DNA of 22,712 nt from assembly GCA_000827205.1 (NCBI GenBank), contig KN832580.1, forward strand, positions 1 to 22,712, given 5' to 3'. The notes beneath the pieces were generated by a model, which saw nothing but the letters and a program-made list of their open reading frames with translations, did not search any database and had not been told where the DNA came from. Position 1 is the first letter of the stretch. The number at the start of each line of letters is the position of its first letter. The translations under genes and the position numbers were made by a program. This DNA is from Plicaturopsis crispa FD-325 SS-3. Taxonomy: Eukaryota > Basidiomycota > Agaricomycetes > Amylocorticiales > Amylocorticiaceae. This document shows, in pieces, positions 9,672 through 19,700 of the stretch.

Positions 9672-10934
9672 TCACGCTACTCTGGCCGCCTCCCTCCTTG
9701 CCAGCTCGGCCGCGATGCGCGCCTCCATCTGTGCCTCCAGTCGAGCCTGCATTTCCGCCATTGCTCTCGCCTGCTGTGCCTGCATTTCCGCCATTGCGCT
9801 CGCCGCCTGTTCCCGAGCCGCTCTATCCCTCTCGTCTGCCCTCCTGGCCTGTTCCTCCATCGCTTTCGCCAGCTGCGCCGCCTGTTCCCGCACCTCTCTT
9901 GCTTCCTGCTCAGCCGCTCTGGTCCGCTCCTCAGCGGCTCTATCTCGCTCGTCTGCCCTCCTAGCCTGTTCCTCGGCCCGTTCATCAGCGGCTCTGGCCC
10001 GCTCATCAGCGGCTCTAGTAGCCGCAGCGATTTCCGCAGCAAGTTCCTGTTCACGTGCATTGATCCGCTACAATGCGGAAATTCAGTCACACAAAGATGG
10101 GAACGGAAATGGCAGGCTTACTTGCACCGCTGCAGGCCACGTCCTCTCCTCAAACAACTTAACAAGGGCCAGAACCACCGAATCGGGCGGCTGCCCGATG
10201 TTAATGTTGGTAAACGCAACGCGGCCCATACGCCGCGGCTTCGGGTTAGGCACGAACTCCTTCGACGTATCGCGCACGACGCGCGTGAACAGCTCGTACA
10301 GCAGACTCCCGAAAAAGTAACATTGAGTCTTCTGCAGGTGATACTGGGGGAACTCGTCGTGCACCAAATTCGCCATCTCCACGAGCTTCATGCACGACCT
10401 CTCCGCGAAGCTCATGTCGACCTCGAACGTGCGCAGCCGCTTAGCGTTGCGCCCGAGGAGCAGCGCCTCGGGCGTCGCCGCGAGCGTCACCTTGTCGTAC
10501 GCGGGCACGGCGCTCGAGCTGGAGATGGAGGAGTTGTGCGAGGCGGTCTGCAGGGAGTGCGTGGAGTAGGAGGAGAGCGTGCGCAGGTCGCTGTCGGACA
10601 TGGAGCGCGGCTGCGTGGGCCGGGTGCAGCGCTCGAGGATGAGCGCGCCTTTGGCGGAGCGCCCGTCGGGCGCCTCGTAACACACGAGCGCGAGCACGAA
10701 CTCGTGTGTGGCGGGCCGGCTCCGTTGTTTGTACTGCTTGAGATGGGTGATTTGGTACGTGCTGTGGTTCTTGTAGGAGAGTAGGTATTTGCTGAGTACG
10801 TCCAGAGGCCATTCCTTGGGCTCTTTTTCGAAGAGGCGGATATCGTGTTGGGGTGTAGATTCCGTCATGGCGAGGCGCAGGCGGTGGAGGAGGAGACGGG
10901 CACGGAGCCAGACTTCAGAGAGGAGGAAGAGCAT
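9672..10934 (-). CDS. H: conserved-type hypothetical protein with C-terminal coiled coil, apparently intact
   Basis: Two exons, 10934-10122 and 10067-9672, are joined in phase by a 54-nt intron (donor GTAAGC, acceptor TTGTAG), giving 402 residues. A second ATG at 10868 (MTESTPQHD) would give 380; the decayed copy has ATA there, so the start is open. The N-terminal part is globular-looking, with KEWPLDVLSKYLLSY, STYQITHLKQYKQRS, ALILERC, a Ser/Thr-rich stretch (about 105-140), then EALLLGRNAKRLRTFEVDMS, QCYFFGSLLYELFTRVVRD and PDSVVLALVKLFEERTWPA. Residues 272-402 form one long Ala/Arg/Glu coiled coil in which EEQARRADERDRAA occurs twice (303-316, 342-355). The family looks like hypothetical proteins frequent in polypore-type fungi; I know no function for it. 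It is the left half of an inverted duplication whose other copy is broken. Confidence 0.75.
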
Positions 10935-11546
10935 GGTTTACTGTCGATATAGATATAGTGCAGATATGAGCCTGCTGGCAGCGTGAAGAGTCGTGGGCTT
11001 GTCGTGGGCACATTATGGTTTTGCGCAGGGTGCTGAACTGCCAGTTGCCGTACACGCACGAGCCTCATGTTTGACCGTAACGGCTCCGAATTGGAAGCCG
11101 CGGTATCTTTCTTGGTGCTTTCTTGCTTTCTTGAGACACTTGAGCGTTCGACGTGTAAACCGCATGGTTTCGAGAGGTATACAGAGATGCTCGATAGTGA
11201 CCGTACCAGAACAGAATCCAGATAATCCAGAGGACACGGCGAACTCGCACTTCGACGCCATGACGCGAGTTTCTTCTCGCCGTCAAGAAAAAGGTGAACG
11301 ACTATTTTATATCTTCTTCTCTGGACTACGCAACTTACTTGTGTACAACCAGTATCAAATAATACAGCATTTGCGCTATGAGTAGTGGCTTTAGCCATGG
11401 ATTCCGGCGCTGCCGTCGCGATGATCAATGATTGTCCCAGTCTCACAGTACGCCTACTTCGAGTCCACAAACCCCGCGGACGCTTGTCCGTGAATTGAAC
11501 GGGTAAAGCAACCGTACTGGCCGCCGGCCATGCCACCGTGACTTTC
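10935..11546 (+). repeat. R1 block, copy 3, upstream of H
   Basis: R1 (11008-11546) is colinear with copy 2 at 7489-7990. The first 70 nt are the immediate upstream region of H and are shared with H'. The promoter of H should lie here on the minus strand; only a weak TATATC string at about 10946 was seen. A 246-residue minus-strand frame (10865-11605) spans this copy, overlapping the start of H, but has no recognisable domain. Confidence 0.8.
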
Positions 11547-12131
11547 TCAAGTTCACTATCGATATGATACCGCCTGTCATTGAAGGCCCTCCACGCGTCG
11601 TGCATGCCTTACAACCCATGCATGAACGAGGTATGCTTGTTTTGTCTGGAACGACGATCCTGCAAATGCGGCAGACGCTGACGCACACGCTATGGCATGC
11701 AGGTAACAGACGCTGCGGATCGCGATTGCATCCTGCTAGTAGACTTCCGAGTCCGAGTCCGTGGTGCGATGTTCTGTATCGTCTTGTGCACGCGCCGATG
11801 CCCCGCATGCACTCTACGCTGTGTCATTTTTTTCATCCTCAGCGCCGCGCAAGCCTGAAGCCTGCGTATTAAAATCCTCATGTCGTCTTGATAGGCGCAA
11901 GCCAGCCGATTACGGTCGCCACGCTCCGATCCCACCGCACCGACACTCTGTCCGCTCACTCAGTCGTACACCGGATATTTCGCGTGGAGGGAATGCAACA
12001 TTTTTTCACCGTTGCCGTTTTCGCTATATCGTACGCGCAAGCCATTCCTCCTCGAGAATTCCCCTGCGCAGACGGTCAGCGATGCGACCACAGAACAGCT
12101 ACTTGCGAAGGATGGAACATCACGCACACAG
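11547..12131 (+). repeat. S block, copy 2, forming the loop of the inverted duplication
   Basis: The loop matches 14301-14760 in the same direction and 5365-5850 in reverse. Near its left end, the minus strand reads AWRAFNDRRYHIDSE (from 11605), as in copy 1. The right end retains CTCCTCGAGAATTCCCC, which in the other units belongs to the final GNAT exon (GILEEE read on the minus strand). So the unit continued into a GNAT gene before it was cut at about 12131 and joined to a reversed R1. Confidence 0.75.
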
Positions 12132-12708
12132 CCACGGTGGCGTGGCCAGTGACTGTGCGGTTTCTTTACCACTGGAAGTTCGATTCACGGATGGATACGA
12201 GTGACGTTTGGCCTGAAGTGGGAGTCCGAGTCGGAACTCTAGGATACTGTAGTGAGACTGTGGCCGTTATATTCATCGACTGGGCGGCGGCGGAATCCAC
12301 CGCTGAAGCCACTGCTCATATATCATAGCGTAAATGCTGTAATACAAGTGTGCACCAGTAAGTTGAATATATAGTCCAGAGAGAAGACATACAATTGTTG
12401 TGCACACATTTTTCTACAAGACGGCGAGAGGAAACCCGCGTCGTGACCTGTCGTCTGACTTCCCCGCGTCGAAGTACCAGTTCGCCGTTTCTGCTCTACT
12501 GTCACTATCAATCAACGTTCAACTCTGTATACCTCTCGAAACCATGCTGTCTACACTTCGAGTGTTCAAGTGTCTCAAGAAAGCAAAAAAGCACCAAGAA
12601 AGATACAGCGGCTTCCATCGGAGTCGTCACGGTCGAACCATGAGGCTCACGACTCTTCACGCTGCCAGCAGGCTCAAATCTGTACCACATCTATAGCGAC
12701 CGTAGACC
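12132..12708 (-). repeat. R1 block, copy 4, reversed, upstream of H'
   Basis: This is the reverse complement of 10935-11546. At about 12652 a stretch of about 65 nt that includes the CACATTATGG end of R1 is missing, so the shared GTCGTG and GAGCCTCATG strings lie next to each other. Confidence 0.8.
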
Positions 12709-13667
12709 ATGCTCGTCCTCCTCTCTGAAGCCTGGCTCTGTGCCCGTCTCCTCCTCCACCGCCTGCGCCTCGCCATAACGGAAACTACACCCCATCACAC
12801 TATGCGCTTCTTCAACGAAGTGCCCAAGGAATGGCCCCTGGACGCCCTCACCGAGCGCCTGCTGTTCCGTAAAGAACACAGCCAATAACAAGTCACCCAG
12901 CTCGAGCAGTACAAACAAAAGAGCCGGACCGCCACGCACGAGTTCGTGCTTGCGCGCATCCGCTACGTGTACGACGGGCGCCCCGCCAAAGGCGCACTCA
13001 TCCTCGAGCGCTGCACCCGGCCCACGCAGCCGCGCGAGTCCATGTCCGACAGCGACCTGCGCACCCTCTCCTCCCACTCCACGCGCTCCGTCCAAACCGC
13101 CTTGCACAACTCCTCTGTCTCCAGCTCGAGCGCGGTGCCGCAACGCTGAGCGGCTGCGCAGGTTCAAGGTCAACCTGCGCTTCGCGGGGGGACTCGTGCA
13201 TGAAGCTCGTGGAGATAGCGAGTCTGGTGCACGAGGAGTTCCCCCAGTATCAGCTGCAGAAGCTGAAGAATATGGGCCGGGTTGCGTTTACCAACTCGGT
13301 CATCGGGCAGCCGCCCGATTTGGTGGTTCTGGCCCTTGTTGTGTTGTTCGAGGACAAGATGTGGCCTGCCGCGGAGAAAGTGAGACTGCCATTTGCTCCC
13401 TTCTTTGTGTATCTGAATATTTGCATTGTAGCGGATCGTTGCATGGGGCGACGTGAAGAGGCGCGGGCATGGGCATTATCGGCAGCAAGGCATGAATAGG
13501 AACTTTCTGCGGCTACTAGAGCTGCTGAGGAGCGGGCCAGGGCAGCTGAGGAGCGTTCAGAGCAGCAGGCGAGAGCAATGGAGGAGATGGAGATGCAAGC
13601 TCGGCTGGCACACATGGAGGCACGCATGGCAAGCAGGGGAGGACCAGCGCTCGTGACCACAGCGTGA
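12709..13667 (+). pseudogene. H': decayed inverted copy of H
   Basis: The copy starts in the same way as H (LLSEAWLCARLLLHRLRLA) and keeps KEWPLDALTERLLF, then meets an in-frame TAA at 12886-12888 where H has a Tyr codon neighbourhood (STYQ). The frame is open again over ATHEFVLARIRYVYDGRPAKGALILERCTRP. About 45 nt coding for the PAYDKVTL region are missing near 13140, and about 100 nt coding for QCYFFGSLLYELFTRVV are missing near 13265, the first with a frame change. The intron before the coiled coil is recognisable (GTGAGACT..TTGTAG, about 13379-13431). The coiled coil is shortened and interrupted. These lesions make a working full-length product impossible. Confidence 0.85.
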
Positions 13668-13870
13668 GCGTCAAACAGTCAAACATACATGTTTCAACCT
13701 TGCTTATATCATCCTGCTGTCGCATTGCTTTCAGTTTCCAGTTGTCGCCTTTGCTTTTGTTTGCCTCTCGCGCGGACATTTCGTCTCTCAATGCTGTTTG
13801 GGATTTGTGCTGCTGTACGTACGTCGTTGCTCGTTGTCATATATCCCCCCCCTCCCTCGCAAAATCACTA

Positions 13871-14006
13871 TACCTGCCTGCAGCTCGGGACCCTCTGAAC
13901 CAGCGGGGTTCGAGAAAGTGGCTTTCAAAGGACGACAAAGGACAACATACGTTGGTCGAGCAGGTGCATTTAAATTTTAAATTTAAGTAAAAGAGCCTAG
14001 GTCGAC
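13871..14006. other. unique spacer with AT palindrome
   Basis: This is a short spacer between the end of the right arm and the next R1 piece. It holds an AT-only inverted repeat (TTTAAATTTTAAATTTAA) at about 13969-13986, then AAGAGCCTAGG, and R1 similarity begins at ACGCGAGTTTCC. Confidence 0.6.
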
Positions 14007-14300
14007 GACGCGAGTTTCCTCTCGCCGTCACGTAGAAAAAGGTGAACGACAATCTTATATCTTCTCCTTTGAGCTACGCAACTTACTCGTGCATACTTGC
14101 ATTACAGTTTGAGCAGCGGCTTCAGTGATTGATCGTTCCGGCGCCGCAGCGTTGATGGATAAGATGGCTACAGTCTCACTGTACTAGTATCCTGGCGTTC
14201 CGACACCCACATCAGGTCGAACGTCGCTCGTATTTAGACGCGCCGTCTCCGTGACTCGAACTGGTAGTGAAGGAAGAGCACTGGCCACGCCACCGTGACT
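14007..14300 (+). repeat. R1 block, copy 5, 5'-truncated
   Basis: The sequence begins with the mid-R1 landmark ACGCGAGTTTCCTCTCGCCG and continues, with substitutions and small indels, to GCCACGCCACCGTGACT. The left half of R1 is absent. Confidence 0.75.
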
Positions 14301-14640
14301 TTCTCTTCACTATCGATCTGAACGACGAACGATCTTGCAAATGCGGCAGAGGCTGACGCACACGCTATGGCATGCAGGTAACAGACCGTGACGCTCTGCG
14401 GTTGTATCCAGCTAGCTATAATAGACTTCCAAGTCCGAGTCCGTGGTGCGATGTTCTGTATCGTCTTGTGCACACGCTGACGCCCCGCACTCTACTATCG
14501 TCCTCAGCGCCGCGCAAGCCTACATATCCAAATCTTCACGTCGCCTTAATAGGCGCAAGCCACCCAATTATGGTTGCCACATTCCGATTCCACCGTACCG
14601 ACACCGTCTCTGTCCACTCACTCAGCCGTCTTCTCCTCTG
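14301..14640 (+). repeat. S block, copy 3
   Basis: Colinear with 11547-12060: shared landmarks GCAAATGCGGCAGA, GGCTGACGCACACGCTATGG, GTCCGAGTCCGTGGTGCGAT and GTACCGACAC. In this unit S runs unbroken into a GNAT copy, which gives the original order. Confidence 0.8.
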
Positions 14641-15552
14641 ATTTCTCACGAGAACCCTTCTCTCCCTACAGCGCAAATCACTCCTCCTCGAGAATCCCCC
14701 CTGCACAGACGGTTAGCGACGCGACCGCGAAACAACTGCGTACGGACGACACGACGGGAAAACACACAAACATATGGATTATATCCCAAAAGCGCCCCTC
14801 CCTGAACACGGCCTTCCTGCTCGTCCCCTCCAGCGTGAACCCGCTATGGAGGCAATAAATCAAATCAAAACGCGTCACGAGTCACGATCGAGTCATGAGC
14901 CGCTGATTCGACACGATCACCAGCCAGTCCACGTACGCTTTCTCATGCGCCCGCCACGCCGCCGCATGGCAGCCGTGTGTGCTCAGGAACACGCGGTGCA
15001 GGCCCAGGCGCATGAACGCCATCCCCAGCGCCCACCGCACGGCCTGGTCCCGGTCCAGTACCCGCGCTCCTGGAACCGTGGGCCGAAGAATACGGACAGC
15101 TCGGTGCCCCTGTTGTGCGCGAGCGCGAGGTACATAGACCAGTCCGATCGGCGGCCCTGCGGATGAGGGATCCGCCTCGGACGGCACGGGCAGGCACACA
15201 ATCGCACTGATGCACATGTTCAATCCTGGTGTACTTATGTGTACCGTGTACCGTGCGAGCTGGACTGACCGGAGGAGTGCTGCAGAAAGCCAAGCGTTCC
15301 ACGGGCCCGACATGTCGTGCTTGCCTTGGGGTCTGCCAGGCGTGTTTGTGTTTCCGCCCGTCAGATGCGGTGCGCACAACAGCTGTGTGGACAGTGGACG
15401 TACTTGGGCGCCCGCCGCGAGATGCTGGCAGTGAACTGCGGGTCCTGCATCCACGACAAGATGTGGTCCATGTCGGGCTCTTCGTACGCTCGGTAAACGA
15501 GCCGCGTAGTGCGGTATTGCATCAGCAAACCTACATCTGTCTGATTTGTCAT
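14640..15552 (-). pseudogene. GNAT-family N-acetyltransferase relic, copy 4
   Basis: Reading leftwards from the ATG at 15552, exon 1 gives MTNQTDVGLLMQYRTTRLVY, RAYEEPDMDHILSWMQDPQF and a good GTACGT donor at about 15405. The core exon (from about 15209) gives AIVCLPVPSEADPSSAGPPI, then shifts frame within GLVY, continues as ALAHNRGTELSVFFGPRFQERGY, shifts again, and returns as AVRWALGMAFMRLGLHRV and AAAWRAHEKA. After the next intron, GFTLEGTSRKAVFREGRFWD is intact; the last exon has GILEEE followed by TGA where copy 3 has Trp. So it is full-length but carries at least two frameshifts and a nonsense codon. It pairs with copy 1 as a lineage distinct from copies 2 and 3. Confidence 0.8.
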
Positions 15553-16677
15553 GAGCGTCTTGGGCTAGTACTGAGCAGATGCATTGTCACTATAGGTACG
15601 CACCTCCTGGTTTTCAATCTATCTATCTTCCTGAGGGCAACGGCGATAGTACGAAGTCCGACCCACTGGACGTCGGAAATCGTTGCGGCGCCTGCAGCCC
15701 TCCTTCTCTTCTTGCTTGAATGACCGTTCGGGCCCACCGCTAATGTGCGTTCAGTTCCCCACAGCTGCCAACTTGCCACTCCGGCATGCCTTCACAAATG
15801 GAGTCCCGTGTCGCTCCTCGCTCAGCCGATACAACACGCCGTTACGGTACTCGTACGCGTAGGTAGATGGCCAGCCACCGCGTCGCGTAGACCCGTGCAA
15901 CTGTTCAATGCATTGTGTATCCACGCGACCTCGTTTACGCCGCCGCCACGCGTTCCTTGGCGGCAAATCTAATCAAAGGGCTCGAGCTCAATTCTGCCGC
16001 ACGTTAGAGTGGTTCCCGCAGTAAGTCGTAATGCCTTTCGTTTCCAATTACCCTGTGTGCTAACATCCCATCTAGCATGTCTCCGTAGGGTCTACAAAGT
16101 ACGGGATACTAGGCTTGGGTCACCCTCACGCGTCGTACTTAGCTGACAGCGCGAGCGTTATCGTCGAGCGCATCACTGCTGCTGCCTTAAGTACAGCACT
16201 GCACATACAATGGACGGACAGTTTACCTTGCTACACAGAAATGAACCTGTTACGAATTTTATGACATATATGCAATGCTCTCCATAGCACTATCCACCCG
16301 TCCCTCAACTATTGTGCATATATACTTCACTATCCAAGCTATGGTTCACATGATAACGTGGGGCATACTCTGTACAGCTAGTATGGTGGCTACGGATCTA
16401 CTGTAGCCTTGCAGGTGCCACGGCTGGCAGGGGCCAGGTAGTAGGCACTGGCACCATATTGTACAGAAAATGAGTGCATTCGGCAATTCCTGAGGCCTGA
16501 GGAGGCGTTGTGCCCTAGGCGGGCGTCAGCCTTCAGGCGATTATGTTATCCAAGTCGGCGCGTTTCAGGAAAAGTTGCCTTTTGCACTTGTTCTGACAAA
16601 ATCTTCTGAACATTCACAGTCAGCCTCTATCTCATACTGTTGGACGAATATCTATTCGACACTGCCTAGTCGACTCT
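15553..16677. other. intergenic stretch upstream of the recombinase-like gene
   Basis: No supported gene. A minus-strand frame at 15751-15966 contains GGWPSTYAYEYRNGVLYRLS and ERHGTPFVKACRSG, which reads more like protein than random translation and could be a leftover exon, but I cannot place it. Around 16490-16543 a GC-rich imperfect hairpin is seen (GCCTGAGGAGG facing CCTTCAGGC). No terminal inverted repeats or target-site duplications were recognised. Confidence 0.45.
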
Positions 16678-16732
16678 CCAATCAAACATGAAGTTAAACC
16701 TCTCACTCACTCGGACGTTGGACATCCGCTGA
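16678..16732 (+). promoter_or_regulatory. CCAAT box and short upstream ORF ahead of the recombinase-like gene
   Basis: CCAAT lies at 16678-16682, 86 nt before the main ATG. An ATG at 16688 opens a 14-codon frame (MKLNLSLTRTLDIR) ending in TGA at 16730-16732. If transcription starts before 16688, this small frame would be met first by ribosomes and would reduce translation of the main frame. The transcript start is not known. Confidence 0.3.
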
Positions 16733-16767
16733 ATCTTCTTGTTGTATCTAGTAACTCTACGATCATA

Positions 16768-19700
16768 ATGGATACAATCCGCAGCATGTCAAATATGCTA
16801 GATCCTGGAACAGAGATTTCCGTGTTCCTGAAGGATCAGGAAGAGGACCCAGTGGTGTATGATACTTCTGGCTTCCTAGCGAACGCTACTCTAATATAAC
16901 ATCCCTTTCTTTGCAGATGGACGAATAAGCAGAGTTCCTTGTCCAAGAAAAACATAGCGATGATATTTGACATCTTGGCAGGTATGTTAGAGCTGTCTGT
17001 CAAGTAAGTCCTTTGCTGGTGGCTAACCCCTGGTGATCGGGATCATGCTCAGAAGGCGGACAAGATCAAGATGGTGACTCAAGCCGGATGTCTGACGATG
17101 ACGAAGACGACGAAGACAATGACGGCGGAAACAATTTCTCCCATATCCTAGAAAAGTATGAAGAGGAGATAGAAAAGACGATAGAAGGAGAGAATGTCGA
17201 TGAGACACAAACCTTCGACAATACTATGCTTTCAAGCTCGGACCTCAATACGCTTTCGGTAGATGGCCCCGGTTCAGGAGTCGGGATGATCGTTAAATCG
17301 ATGAAAGATCTCAGTGAGCCCTCCTTTTGTAGTGCTCGGAATACGCCGTTCATTTAAGGATTTTAGCTCTGGATCTTGACCCTCGGCCCACACGCACTAC
17401 CGCTATCAAGCAGGACCTGGATACTGACTTCCAAGGCCAAGGTACGCTGATCCGCGGTGCAGCTAGCAGCAGGTCTCAAGAACTCTCTAGTGTATACAGA
17501 TATGCTGGCGGACATCATTACAGAAAAAGACATAATCAAGTGAGCTCTCTTGGGATTTCTATATTTATTTGGGGGGAGGCAGTTATATTGCCTAGCCCAG
17601 TCCTTACTTCCACTTTTATGATCTCCCCATTTCTCTTGAATGTGTTCCCACCTTTCCATGCTGACCGCTATCGGCACTCGCAGTCATCGACATCGTCATC
17701 CTATTTTGCCAGAGGACGGAGAATATCTTCTTCAGACCAATGTTTTGGCCAGATATAGCTTATATTATAATACCAGGTGTGTGTCTGTGATATTAACATC
17801 CTATTGCTGAACGAACCACTGATTCCATCCATCTTATCTATGGCGGATTCACTCACAACTTACTAGATATCATATCATCATATGTGGCTTATGCCATTCA
17901 GGGCTGTCCATAACCGGTGTTCAACACCACCGCGAATTGGCTGCATTTTCAGTCGAGGAATGGACGGGAACGGCGAACGTGTCTCGTTCTATCCCACATC
18001 CGGGAGAAAAACTTCCAAAAGGGGCCCAAGATTCCATAGTCAAGAGTATAACAACTCTTGGGTATCCTACTCCTCTTGACTACAACGTTCTCGAGGTTCA
18101 AGCTGACAGGCTCAGTACCAAAATTTATCAGCAAGGCCCAATCAAAGGCCTCGGTGTCATGGAGGGTTGGGCCTGCCTGTTGTGCCCCGACTGGCGTCTT
18201 GCTGCCGCGTCGCCGATCAAATCCTCCCTTAGAAAGCACTTTCCAAAGGAGCATCCCGGCCAATACAAGCCTGGCAAGTGGGACGTTATGAAGCGGACAC
18301 AGATCCAAACACTCTTGCGCAGTAACCCCGCTTTGAAGAAGTGGAGGCCATGTGCGGTCCAGGTCCAAGACAGCACTGCGGTATCCAGACCATCTATGTC
18401 GATCCCAGCAGCCACCCCATCTATTCCTCCTCCACTTCCACTTCCATTGCCACGCACCACCGTCGATCTTCGTGCACTGAAGCAGAAGATGGTCAGCGGA
18501 CTAGAGCAGCCATCACGCAAGCTGGATAACAGACTCGCGAAGCCGTATGTGCGCCAGTTAGGTATCGACACATTCTTCCGAAAATACACCCTACAAGACC
18601 TGCACCTCATCAGCAACCTGGCTCGTATCCCCAATCTCCGACAGAAAGAAGGCCTTGAAGCACTGGATTCACTGCCTTTCCGCCTCAATCGCTTATCTCA
18701 CGTCCTGCGGAAGACCTTTTATGACGACTGCAAATTTGTCAAGGTTTTGGACGACAGTTTTCTGTTCACGATTTCTCATTGTGACCCGTGAGTTCTTTGT
18801 CCTTGAAGGGCTCTCTGTTTCACTAATTATTTGTGTCTGCCAATAGCCAGCGCAGACACAAACCCACAAAGCCTTTCAAGCCGTCTGCGTTGAAGCGCAC
18901 TTGGAGCGTTTATGCCCTCGTCGAACTGAAGCTGCTTTGGGCAAATTTACAGTACTTTTGTTCGACCGCCCTCATCGAGGACGATCATCAAAGGCTCATA
19001 AGATACAGTGATGCTCAGGAGGCCGCGCTTTCAAATCTGGTCACTCAACTGAAGGCCACCGATTTCTCTGAGAAGGACTGCATCGAGGCACTGTACGGTG
19101 CTCTCGATGCACTCTACTTCCCTGACTTAAACGACGAGATTTATGTTATGAAGAACAGCCATGCAGTGGCAGTCTTCCTGGCCATCTCTTACCTTGCGGA
19201 CGAAGGCAAGGACTACGTGCCGGTCGATCATGTACCCCCTTTCCTAGCGAAGGTTCAATTCTCCATTCGATTGCGTGCGTGCCACCATCTTGCCCAGAAG
19301 TTATCTCCCCGCGTCCTCGAGGAGCTCCGGCAGCAGGTCCCTGACTCAGACGAGGACGACGAGGACGACGAGGACGACGAGGACGACGAAGGCAGAGCCG
19401 CGATGCAGGACCAGAAGGCCAAGGCCAAGAGCGGAAGAAGTGGGACCAAGGACCGTATGAATAACCATGGTGCTGATATCCTCAAAACTGCAGGAGAGCC
19501 ATGGAGAAGGTGCGTGCCCTGTCAAACCTGTTTTATCAAGTAGCTGACGGTATGTCTTCCGACTGACCAGGCGAGTGGATCGATTCTGCGAGGAATATCT
19601 GCAAGAGAGAGGGTATTCTCCCTTTTCAATTGTCCGTGATCACATTCATGTCGCAACGATGGAGGTGAAAAACACGCCGAGACCTCCCACGGCACGATGG

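Larger units (their letters stand above)
9478..11546 (+). repeat. left arm of large inverted duplication
   Basis: This arm covers the 3' flank of H, the H gene, its upstream region and R1. It is the reverse complement of 12132-13870 apart from deletions in that arm. The similarity is easiest to see in RCLRLA-coding DNA, the GAAGAGTCGTG string just upstream of H, and the R1 landmarks. The inner end is at CCACCGTGACT near 11546. Confidence 0.85.
12132..13870 (-). repeat. right arm of large inverted duplication
   Basis: This is the counterpart of 9478-11546 on the other strand. It is shorter by about 330 nt because of deletions in H' and near the upstream junction. Similarity fades just after the GTACGTACGTCGTTGCTCGT landmark and the CGCAAAATCACTATACC string. 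Confidence 0.85.

Noticed and set aside
9570-10784. 404-residue plus-strand frame, and a 246-residue Ala/Ser-rich one at 9580-10320
   Set aside because: Both are antisense shadows of the H gene; the Ser/Ala/Arg/Leu bias comes from the GC-rich coiled-coil codons on the other strand.
10865-11605. 246-residue minus-strand frame through R1 copy 3
   Set aside because: It overlaps the start of H out of frame. It is partly open in copy 2 only because the DNA is a recent duplicate, and copies 1, 4 and 5 are broken. No domain is seen.
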